13,967 nt of DNA from assembly GCA_003552325.1 (NCBI GenBank), contig PUKM01000252.1, positions 1 to 13,967 on the forward strand, written 5' to 3'. How positions within the stretch are numbered: position 1 is the stretch's first letter; each line of letters begins with the position of its first letter. Shown piece after piece: positions 1-6,691 of this stretch. Source of the stretch: Natrialbaceae archaeon. Lineage in GTDB: Archaea; Halobacteriota; Halobacteria; Halobacteriales; Natrialbaceae. A model generated the notes under the pieces. The model saw only the letters and a list, made by a program, of their open reading frames with translations. It was not told where the DNA came from and made no database searches. A program made the position numbers and the translations under genes.

Positions 1-113
1 ACGGTATTCTCGAGATAGGTACAGATCTCACGTTTCGTCCTCGCAAGTTCCCGATCAGCACCGGTTGGCGTGAGAAGCTGATCAGTGTCAAGGTGACGGT
101 GGTGTGATGACAT
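1..113 (-). CDS. 5' end of an unidentified gene, cut by the left edge
   Basis: Reading the minus strand from an ATG at 113 gives 37 uninterrupted codons that run off the window. The peptide begins MSSHHRHLDTDQLLTPTG and ends in a charged, helix-like stretch (RELARTKREICTYLEN). The composition (many Asp, Glu, Arg and Thr) and the in-frame CTC-GAG dicodon match the coding genes of this window. I do not recognise the family from so short a piece. No strong Shine-Dalgarno or TATA box is visible upstream of 113, so the start is a guess from the first ATG of an open frame. It could also be chance open sequence; the flanking contig would settle it. Confidence 0.45.
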   Translation of the reverse strand, partial: MSSHHRHLDTDQLLTPTGADRELARTKREICTYLENT

Positions 114-497
114 TGTTTGTCGTAAGTTTCTCTGTTTTGGTGTTTGATCGTCCAATACATAGTCGCTTCCCTAACACACCTTATATGGATTTGCCGTCAT
201 TATGTGACACACTGGCAGGTATGCCTGCGACGAGCCGACAACAAACGTGTGACTATCCCACCGATGGGAAATCCAACTCGAGTGATCATCCGCCACTGCA
301 GTGGTGCTATCGAGGGCACAGGGGTATCTCCGAGTTCAACGGGGACTAACGGCGAAACGCGTACTGGAAACGGTGAGTCCCGTGTACTCGTAGCAGACGA
401 ACAAACAGCAAAACGTCGTTCTCTGCCAGGCAAACACCCAAACTGATTTTCGGATCGATCGGTCCGGCCATACGCTGGCCGACGAACGGCGTCTCCG
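114..497. other. Gene-free stretch, 384 bp
   Basis: No convincing gene. Short open frames exist on both strands (about 77-100 codons at 144-446 plus and 200-433 minus), but their products are basic, Ser/Arg-rich and unlike the acidic proteins of the window. The stretch contains a perfect 12-bp palindrome CCACTGCAGTGG at 293-304 and a 6-bp stem hairpin at 465-481 just beyond the stop of the next gene. It is A+T richer at its left end (114-190), where the promoter of the truncated left gene would lie. Confidence 0.5.
465..481 (-). terminator. Possible terminator hairpin after the deacetylase-like gene
   Basis: CGGCCA (465-470) and TGGCCG (476-481) form a perfect 6-bp stem with a 5-nt loop. On the minus strand it begins 16 nt after the stop codon at 498-500. 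No clear T run follows, and archaeal terminators rely mainly on T-rich tracts, so the function is uncertain. Confidence 0.25.
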
Positions 498-1781
498 TTA
501 CAAGACGTACTCCCCGGCGAGGTCTGCGGGGGTAATCACCGATATGGAGCCATCTTCCTCGAGCGCTTGGATCTGACTCAGGATTGCCTCGACGTGATCG
601 AAGTGATCCGCGACATCGCCAAAGGCGATCGTCACGACACCACCGAGGCCGGTTGCCATATCCAGGGTGTGTTCGACGTCACTCGCGTCCGGCTGTACTA
701 ATCGGGGACAGAGCGTCGGGTTCGTCACTGCACCGTGACCGGTATACCCCGACATGAACGCCACCTCGTGTCGATCGGCTGCAGCGTCGATCACGTCGTC
801 GTTGAACGACCCACTCGGGTAGGCCAGGTATGCACTTCCGTCGTATCCCTGGTCCTCGAGCCACTCGTAACCGCCCTCGATTTCGCTCTCGGGTGTTCGG
901 CCACCCTCGAGTGAGGTCAAGGCGTTTCCGTGGGCTGCGTAGCTCCCGATGGTCCAGCCAGCATCGGCGAGCGCTTCGACCTGGTCGTAGGTGAGTCTAG
1001 AGCCCTCGTGACTGGCTTCCTCACGAAGTCGAGCAGTGGGGACGAACGCCGTGGCTGGATAGTCGTACTCCTCGAGGAGCGGCAACGCGTCCTCATAATG
1101 GGATTCGTATGCCCCATCGAAGTGGAGCATGACTGCAGTTTCGGGAGACGAGACGAACGTCAAGTCGTCGATCCAGGCCTCGGCGACACCGTCGCCAGTC
1201 CAGATGCTAATGTGGATCTCCGTTACCGCACTGAGATCCGGCTCTCCCTCGAAGTATTCGAGACCGAAATTGACGTGGCGAATTGACATGCCGTGGACGC
1301 GCTGTCGATAGACGGCCTTGTCACGATCCTCGTCGTAGAGTTGGATACCAATGTTCGTCGCCGAATGGGCGGCGATGGCGAGACCAGGCATGAGGTCAGT
1401 GCAGTCGATGGGATCCTCGAGTTCTCGGACCATGCGCACCTGTGACTCGGGTTCATCAGCTTCGAGGAGCACTGATTGTGACCCCGTGACCGAATAGTCC
1501 GGGTAGGCACTCGCCGAACCCGAGATGACGCGCCACTGTGAAAGGCTCTCGAAGTCGTCGAACGTTTCTGCCTCGAGTGGGTCCTCGGTCGGTTCATCAC
1601 TGGTATCGTCGGATCCGGTATCATCCGAACCCGTCTCATCCGAGCCGGTGTCATCCGTTCCGTCGTCGGAACTGGAGGCGTTGTCAGGGTCGTCACCACC
1701 GTCGCCGTCGGTCTCGCCAAATCCCATACAGCCGCCCAGGGTCAGTACGCCTGCGGTCGCGAGATAGGTACGTCGTTTCAT
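498..1781 (-). CDS. Exported lipoprotein with a polysaccharide-deacetylase-like domain, metal site degenerate
   Basis: A 427-residue secreted protein. Residues 1-18 are a short signal beginning MKRRTYLATAG and ending in the lipobox LGGC, with Cys18 the likely lipid anchor and a twin Arg suggesting Tat export. Residues 21-69 are an Asp/Ser/Gly/Thr-rich linker, and about 70-212 look like a jelly-roll, carbohydrate-binding-type domain ending AEAWIDDLTFV. Residues 214-427 match the NodB/polysaccharide deacetylase fold (family PF01522). The family motif TFDDG is here HFDGAY (220-225), so the second, metal-binding Asp is Gly. The SHxxxH-type motif is SYAAHG (280-285), where the first His is Tyr and His284 remains. 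The third motif, AYPSG (320-324), is kept. Two metal ligands are therefore missing, and the protein may bind rather than hydrolyse glycans. I chose the ATG at 1781 over 1802 because it puts the twin Arg at the N terminus. It is divergent from the permease gene. Confidence 0.85.
   Translation of the reverse strand: MKRRTYLATAGVLTLGGCMGFGETDGDGGDDPDNASSSDDGTDDTGSDETGSDDTGSDDTSDEPTEDPLEAETFDDFESLSQWRVISGSASAYPDYSVTGSQSVLLEADEPESQVRMVRELEDPIDCTDLMPGLAIAAHSATNIGIQLYDEDRDKAVYRQRVHGMSIRHVNFGLEYFEGEPDLSAVTEIHISIWTGDGVAEAWIDDLTFVSSPETAVMLHFDGAYESHYEDALPLLEEYDYPATAFVPTARLREEASHEGSRLTYDQVEALADAGWTIGSYAAHGNALTSLEGGRTPESEIEGGYEWLEDQGYDGSAYLAYPSGSFNDDVIDAAADRHEVAFMSGYTGHGAVTNPTLCPRLVQPDASDVEHTLDMATGLGGVVTIAFGDVADHFDHVEAILSQIQALEEDGSISVITPADLAGEYVL
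1603..1662 (-). repeat. Four imperfect 15-bp tandem repeats in the linker
   Basis: Units at 1603-1617, 1618-1632, 1633-1647 and 1648-1662 share the core ATCATCCG with substitutions. On the minus strand they encode four copies of a five-residue unit (GSDDT, with Thr/Glu variants) in the spacer between lipid anchor and folded domains. Copy number in such linkers can change by slippage. Confidence 0.8.
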
Positions 1782-1943
1782 TGCAACGATAGCGAATATC
1801 ACCGGATCGAGCGATTGTTATGCTCCAGTTGTCCCCAGGTAGGGGCTACGTTCCACGTCAGTGGCAGAACCACGCATTCCACATCTCACGAAAATAGATT
1901 TATAATGATATGTTTATGTCAGTTCCGAACGTAATGAGGACTG

Positions 1944-1963
1944 ATTGGTGCCAATGTATACAT
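1944..1963. promoter_or_regulatory. Two overlapping dyads upstream of the permease promoter
   Basis: ATTGG-TG-CCAAT at 1944-1955 overlaps the perfect 10-bp palindrome ATGTATACAT at 1954-1963. They lie about 25-45 bp upstream of the proposed TATA box, where archaeal activators often bind. The regulator, if any, is unknown, and short palindromes also arise by chance. Confidence 0.3.
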
Positions 1964-1986
1964 GATTGTGCAAGCAAAGTACGAAA

Positions 1987-1995
1987 GTATTAAAA
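1987..1995 (+). promoter_or_regulatory. Candidate TATA box for the permease gene
   Basis: The A+T-rich element GTATTAAAA is centred about 36 bp before the ATG at 2027. With the usual 25-27 bp spacing this puts transcription start near 2017 and gives a leader of about 10 nt. No Shine-Dalgarno precedes the ATG, consistent with leaderless or near-leaderless translation. A second A+T patch at 1898-1908 (ATTTATAATGA) could be an upstream promoter in either direction. Confidence 0.45.
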
Positions 1996-2026
1996 CGCAG
2001 CTTGCACCTATGCTCGAGTATCCAAC

Positions 2027-3484
2027 ATGGGGATAAACGACCAACTGGCAGATTTTTTCGAGTTCGCCGACCATAACACGACGGCAAAGCGAGAATTTCT
2101 CGCAGGAGTGACGACGTTTCTCGCAATGGCGTACATCATCGTCGTTAACCCGGCGATTCTCTCAGAGGCGATCGTTATTGAGGGGTATAGTGGGGATGAG
2201 GTCAGGGATATGTTGGCCGTATCGACGATTCTGGCGTCGGTTCTGGCGATTCTCATCATGGCGTTCTGGGCGAATCGACCGTTCGGGCTGGCTCCGGGGA
2301 TGGGGCTCAACGCTTTCTTCGCCTTTACCGTGGTTATCGTCCTCGGCGTCCCATGGGAACTGGCCCTCGCAGCCGTCTTCGTCGAAGGGATCATCTTCAT
2401 CGCACTGACTGCTGTCGGCGCTCGGAAATACGTTATCGAACTCTTTCCCGAACCAGTCAAGTTCTCCGTCGGGGCGGGTATCGGCGTCTTCCTGCTCTTT
2501 CTCGGACTCCAGGAGATGGAACTGGTCGTTCCCTACACTGATGCAGACGGCTTCCCGTCAGGGACGCTCGTCGAACTCGGCAATGCCCTCGAGAGTCCTG
2601 TGGCAACGCTCTCGGTGCTCGGCTTGGGGCTGACGCTCTTTCTCTACGCTCGAGGGGTGCGTGGCTCGATCATTATCGGCATCGTCTCAACCGCGGTCAC
2701 CGGGTGGGTCCTCACGATCGCGGGCGTCGTTGCGCCAGGATCGTTGACCCCCGAGGGATCCTATGAAACCGTCACGAACGACGGACTCGTGGCGACGCTC
2801 ACTAACGTCCAGTACGACATCACGCCGCTCATCTCGGGCTTCTTCGATGGCCTTGGGATGATCACGGACGAGCCACTCGTGTTCGCGCTGGTCGTCTTCA
2901 CGTTCTTTTTCGTCGACTTCTTCGACACCGCGGGCACGTTGATCGGGGTGTCACAGATTGGTGGGTTCCTCGACGAAGACGGTGATCTGCCCGAAGTCGA
3001 GAAACCATTGATGGCGGATGCAGTCGGGACGACGTTCGGTTCGATGATCGGGACCTCGACGGTGACGACCTACATCGAATCCGCGACCGGGATCGAAGAG
3101 GGTGGAAAAACTGGATTCACGGCGCTCACCGTGGGTGGGTTCTTTGCGCTCTCATTGCTCGCCGTGCCATTTATCCGAATGATTCCGCAGTATGCGACAT
3201 ACATCGCGCTGGTCGTCGTCGGCCTCATCATGTTACAGGGCGTTATGGACATCGACTGGACCGATCCCGCCTGGACGATTTCGGCTGGCTTGACCATTAC
3301 CGTCATGCCCTTGACGGCCTCGATCGCCAATGGACTCGCCGCCGGGATCATCAGCTACCCGATCGTCAAAACCGCAGTCGGCGAACGCCGTGACGTGTCA
3401 CTCGGTCAGTGGCTGCTCGCAGTCGCGTTCGTCGGCTACTTCATCGCGTACTTCGCCACGACAGCTGGGTATCTCGCGATTTAG
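2027..3484 (+). CDS. NCS2-family (AzgA/PbuG-like) purine nucleobase permease
   Basis: A 485-residue, very hydrophobic membrane protein of the size usual for the family. It matches the AzgA-type branch of the nucleobase:cation symporters (COG2252), which import purines such as hypoxanthine, guanine or adenine with a cation. Recognisable motifs are the N-terminal REFLAGVTTFLAMAYIIVVNP region (22-42), PGMGLNAFF (90-98), FFVDFFDTAGT (294-304) and GTSTVTTYIES (342-352) followed by a Gly-rich GKTGFTA. The conserved acidic and polar residues of these motifs are all present, so it should be functional. About 12-14 membrane segments are expected for this fold. Substrate preference cannot be read from the sequence. 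The gene stands alone on the plus strand and is convergent with cruF. The nearby hyuAB operon also handles ring nitrogen compounds, which is suggestive only. Confidence 0.93.
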   Translation: MGINDQLADFFEFADHNTTAKREFLAGVTTFLAMAYIIVVNPAILSEAIVIEGYSGDEVRDMLAVSTILASVLAILIMAFWANRPFGLAPGMGLNAFFAFTVVIVLGVPWELALAAVFVEGIIFIALTAVGARKYVIELFPEPVKFSVGAGIGVFLLFLGLQEMELVVPYTDADGFPSGTLVELGNALESPVATLSVLGLGLTLFLYARGVRGSIIIGIVSTAVTGWVLTIAGVVAPGSLTPEGSYETVTNDGLVATLTNVQYDITPLISGFFDGLGMITDEPLVFALVVFTFFFVDFFDTAGTLIGVSQIGGFLDEDGDLPEVEKPLMADAVGTTFGSMIGTSTVTTYIESATGIEEGGKTGFTALTVGGFFALSLLAVPFIRMIPQYATYIALVVVGLIMLQGVMDIDWTDPAWTISAGLTITVMPLTASIANGLAAGIISYPIVKTAVGERRDVSLGQWLLAVAFVGYFIAYFATTAGYLAI

Positions 3485-3649
3485 AGAGAGGCACGATTTG
3501 TATAGCGATCGGTGTTGTCCACGGCAGTAAGTGCGTATAGTGTGGACCCTCATTGCAACGTGAGTCCCACCCTTTCGATCCCGATTACGTCCCTGGGGGT
3601 CACTCGCTACTTGTGCGGCCACGCAGTCACGATCTGAGGAAACCGCTTC

Positions 3650-4513
3650 TCACCGACGTAACGATTGTGGGAGGCTCTCTGCGCTGAGGCCTGCAAAATC
3701 GAACCACTCGACTTTGAACAAGAGCCCGAGCAGCACGACTGTCAGGGCGAACGGGATCAGATTCAAAAAGTAGGCGTTGACCAGCCCCCAGAACAGTCCG
3801 AAACTGATCAGATCGTCGAGAAAGTACTCACAGCGCTCGAGGCGGTCACAGACGGCCTCGTGGTCGAACGAGAGGGTCAAGATGCCGACGGCGACGGAGC
3901 CCGATATGAGCCAGCCGATGTAGTTCTGCACCGGCACGTCGTAGTAGATACCGCCATCGAACCACCCCCAGAAGTCGAGGGCGACCGCGCCAGGATCGAG
4001 GACGAGGTCCATCGTGATGACGATCGCGAGCGTACAGAGGTATCGCGCTGGAAACGAGGCGTTGCGTCCGAGCATCAACAACGTGAGCAGGTAGCTGTTC
4101 AGCAAAATTGGAAAATAAAACACGGGCAAAAACAGGGGAATAGCGCCCAGTAACATCGGGCCAAGGTCGCGCTCGTACTGGAATTCGCCGTACGGATAGC
4201 CCGTGTAGACCCCCGTGAGTTCGATCCCCCAGGTAAACAGGACGAGGACCGCCAACCCAGCGAGCAATCGTCGCGTGAGCAACGGCATGATCCCGCCGAT
4301 CAGGGGCAACGCCATGATCGTCACCGCGATGACCATCAAATACGGGTTGAACGCCAGCCACTCCGGGATTAGCCCTTCCTGGCCCGCAAGCAACAGGCCA
4401 ACACCGACCAGCGGGAACGTGATCGCAATCGTCACACGGTTCTCGTCGATCACCCGGTCGAGGCCGGCCTCGAGTCGCCGCCGGTCGAATCGGTCGCGAG
4501 CCGACACGTTCAT
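3650..4513 (-). CDS. cruF: Bisanhydrobacterioruberin hydratase (carotenoid biosynthesis protein)
   Basis: A 287-residue integral membrane protein of the CruF / carotenoid-biosynthesis-protein family. In haloarchaea CruF adds water to the C3'',4'' ends of bisanhydrobacterioruberin, the last step towards the C50 red pigment bacterioruberin. Family hallmarks are GIELTGVYTGYPYGEF (96-111), GAIPLFLPVFYFPILLNSY (123-141) and the acidic loop with DPGAVALDFWGWFDGG (173-188) followed by YYDVPVQNYIGW. About seven hydrophobic helices are visible. I chose the ATG at 4513; an in-frame ATG at 4582 would add 23 Arg/Pro-rich residues and would leave its promoter inside the hyuA promoter. In other haloarchaea the gene usually sits with lyeJ and crtD; neither is next to it here. 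It is divergent from hyuA with a 102-bp gap and convergent with the permease gene. Confidence 0.9.
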   Translation of the reverse strand: MNVSARDRFDRRRLEAGLDRVIDENRVTIAITFPLVGVGLLLAGQEGLIPEWLAFNPYLMVIAVTIMALPLIGGIMPLLTRRLLAGLAVLVLFTWGIELTGVYTGYPYGEFQYERDLGPMLLGAIPLFLPVFYFPILLNSYLLTLLMLGRNASFPARYLCTLAIVITMDLVLDPGAVALDFWGWFDGGIYYDVPVQNYIGWLISGSVAVGILTLSFDHEAVCDRLERCEYFLDDLISFGLFWGLVNAYFLNLIPFALTVVLLGLLFKVEWFDFAGLSAESLPQSLRR

Positions 4514-4585
4514 CGGTGAAAGGTGGGGAGCACACCGGCTTGAACGGTTTGGTTCGATCCGGCGAGTCACCTCGAGGGGCATGGG

Positions 4586-4591
4586 TTTTAG
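4586..4591 (+). promoter_or_regulatory. Candidate TATA box for hyuA
   Basis: TTTTAG is centred about 27 bp before the ATG at 4616, the spacing expected for a leaderless haloarchaeal transcript starting at or next to the A of the ATG. This supports 4616 rather than the in-frame GTG at 4607 as the start of hyuA. Confidence 0.45.
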
Positions 4592-4615
4592 ACGCCTCCC
4601 TGCTGAGTGGGATCC

Positions 4616-6691
4616 ATGTCACATACAGACGGGACACCTGCCGGGGGAGCGTCCTGGCGGGTCGGCGTCGATGTTGGGGGGACGTTTACGGACGTCGTCA
4701 CCATCACCGACGGCCAGTTGTCGGTCACCAAAACGCCGTCGACACCGTCAGCGCCCGATCAGGGCGTTATCGATGGGATAAGACAGCAGCAGCGCCGTGG
4801 TGCGTTTGATGCCAGTACCGTGACGTTTTTCAGTCACGGCACGACCGTTGCCACGAACGCCGTCCTTGAGCGAGAGTGGGCCGAAACCGCACTCGTGACG
4901 ACGGCAGGGTTCAGGGACGTGTTAGGAATTGGCCGACAGGCTCGGCCTGATATCTACGATTTCGACGTCACCAAGCCGGAACCGATCGTGCCCAGAAACC
5001 GCCGGTACGAGGTCACCGAGCGGGTCGACGAGCGAGGTCACGTCGACATCCCACTCGAGACTGATGACGTCGATCAGGTCGTCGAGGACCTCCGTAAGGA
5101 GGAAGTAGACAGTGTCGCCATCTCGTTGCTCTTCTCGTTCGAAAATCCGAACCACGAAAAACAGGTCCGGGACCGTCTCGAATCTGCAGGTATCGACTGC
5201 AGCATCTCGCTCTCGAGTACGGTTTTGCCCGAAATTAGAGAGTACGAACGAACGCTCGCTACGGCACTCAACGCGGCACTGAAACCGGTCATGGACACCT
5301 ACGTTGGTCGCCTCGACGAGCGAATTACCGACGAAGGGATCGAAGCCCCACTCCAGATCATGCAGTCGAACGGGGGCATTATCGACGCCGATTTCGCTCG
5401 AGAACGGCCGATCAATACCCTGCTCTCGGGGCCCGCTGCCGGCGTCAAGGGAGCCGCACACATCGCGAGCCTCGCTGGCACCGAGAACGTGCTCACGATG
5501 GATATGGGTGGCACCTCCTGTGACGTCTCGCTCGTCACCAACGGCGAGCCTGCGGTCGCAACCGACCTCGAGGTCGGGGCCTACCCCGTTGGCGTGCCGA
5601 TGGTCGACGTCCATACGATCGGTGCTGGTGGGGGGTCGATCGCCTGGATCGACGCTGGTGGTGCCCTTCGCGTTGGCCCACAATCAGCCGGTGCCGTCCC
5701 GGGACCGATCTGTTACGGCCGTGGCGGCGACCAGCCGACAGTGACCGACGCCCAGATGATCCTCGGACGCCTCTCCCCTGACGCCTTCCTGAGCGACGAC
5801 CTCGAGGCTGACCTCGAGACGGTCGAAGCTCGTATTGCCGAGACCCTGGCCGACCCCCTCGGACTCACCGTCACCGAGACAGCACAGGGGATTCTGGACG
5901 TCGCCAACGCCAGTATGGAACGGGCGCTGCGCGTCGTCAGCGTCGAACGGGGATACGACCCCCGGGACTTCGGCCTGGTTGCCTTCGGCGGTGCCGGTCC
6001 CCTCCACGCCAGCGCACTCGCTGACACGCTCGAGATACCGACCACGCTGATCCCACCCACCGCTGGCGTTCTCTCGGCACTCGGGCTGTTGCTCTCTGAC
6101 CTGATTCACGACTGTAGCACCTCGATGGTTCGACCCCTCGAGGAGGTCGATCCACCCCAGATCGAACGCACCTTCGAGGCGTTCGAACGGGAGGGTCGTG
6201 ACCGACTGTCCAGGAACGGACTGGCCACTGAACGGATCGAACTCGAGCGGAGCCTGGACCTCAGGTATGCGGGCCAATCGTTCGAGTTGTCGATCCCGAT
6301 TCCAGACGGGCAGATCACTCCCGAGACACTCACGACGGCCGCCGAGCGCTTCCACGAACGCCACGCCACGCGCTATGGCCACGCCGCTCCGGGGGAACCA
6401 GTCGAACTGGTCACCGTTCGACTCCGTGCACGCGGGCTGATCGAGACCCCCTCACTCGAGGCAGTGGCACTCGAGGGCGATCCCGATGACGCGATTCGAG
6501 AGACTCGACCGGTGGTCTACGACGGGGAACCCGAGGAGACGCGAATCTATGACCGAACACGGGTCCCCGGGGACACCACCATCGACGGCCCAGCGATCCT
6601 CGAGGGAGCCGAGAGCACGGTCGTTGTGCGACCCAACCAGCACGCGACACTCGACAGTCGAGGGACAATCTCGCTGGAGGGGAACCAATGA
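4616..6691 (+). CDS. hyuA: Hydantoinase/oxoprolinase family, subunit A (ATP-dependent)
   Basis: A 691-residue cytoplasmic protein, full length for the HyuA family. This subunit binds ATP in an actin/hexokinase-like fold and phosphorylates the substrate, so that its partner HyuB can help open a lactam or hydantoin ring. Related enzymes include N-methylhydantoinase, 5-oxoprolinase, and acetone or acetophenone carboxylase. The N-terminal domain carries DVGGTFTD (19-26), the central domain MDMGGTSCD (295-303) and FGGAGPLH (457-464), all nucleotide-binding signatures of the family; a C-terminal domain follows from about residue 510. All three motifs are intact. The gene ends in an ATGA overlap with hyuB, so the two are cotranscribed. 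The exact substrate cannot be assigned from sequence; haloarchaea often carry several paralogues. The start at 4616 is preferred because of the TATA spacing. Confidence 0.92.
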   Translation: MSHTDGTPAGGASWRVGVDVGGTFTDVVTITDGQLSVTKTPSTPSAPDQGVIDGIRQQQRRGAFDASTVTFFSHGTTVATNAVLEREWAETALVTTAGFRDVLGIGRQARPDIYDFDVTKPEPIVPRNRRYEVTERVDERGHVDIPLETDDVDQVVEDLRKEEVDSVAISLLFSFENPNHEKQVRDRLESAGIDCSISLSSTVLPEIREYERTLATALNAALKPVMDTYVGRLDERITDEGIEAPLQIMQSNGGIIDADFARERPINTLLSGPAAGVKGAAHIASLAGTENVLTMDMGGTSCDVSLVTNGEPAVATDLEVGAYPVGVPMVDVHTIGAGGGSIAWIDAGGALRVGPQSAGAVPGPICYGRGGDQPTVTDAQMILGRLSPDAFLSDDLEADLETVEARIAETLADPLGLTVTETAQGILDVANASMERALRVVSVERGYDPRDFGLVAFGGAGPLHASALADTLEIPTTLIPPTAGVLSALGLLLSDLIHDCSTSMVRPLEEVDPPQIERTFEAFEREGRDRLSRNGLATERIELERSLDLRYAGQSFELSIPIPDGQITPETLTTAAERFHERHATRYGHAAPGEPVELVTVRLRARGLIETPSLEAVALEGDPDDAIRETRPVVYDGEPEETRIYDRTRVPGDTTIDGPAILEGAESTVVVRPNQHATLDSRGTISLEGNQ
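6676..6680 (+). promoter_or_regulatory. Ribosome binding site of hyuB
   Basis: GGAGG lies inside the last codons of hyuA, 7 nt before the ATG at 6688. It is a textbook Shine-Dalgarno for an internal operon gene and fixes the start of hyuB. Confidence 0.75.

Noticed and set aside
293..304. 12-bp palindrome CCACTGCAGTGG as a mobile-element end or attachment site
   Set aside because: No second copy, target duplication or transposase or integrase remnant was found around it.
144..446. 100-codon plus-strand open frame in the gene-free left stretch
   Set aside because: Product is basic and rich in Arg, Ser and Thr, with no family pattern, no promoter or ribosome site, and overlapping open frames on both strands of similar length.
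1603..1662. Tandem 15-bp repeats as a CRISPR-like array
   Set aside because: The units are contiguous without spacers and encode the in-frame Asp-rich linker of the lipoprotein.
4514..4582. Longer cruF start at 4582
   Set aside because: Adds 23 Arg/Pro/Ser-rich residues not typical of the family, and the A+T element next to it is better placed as the hyuA TATA box.
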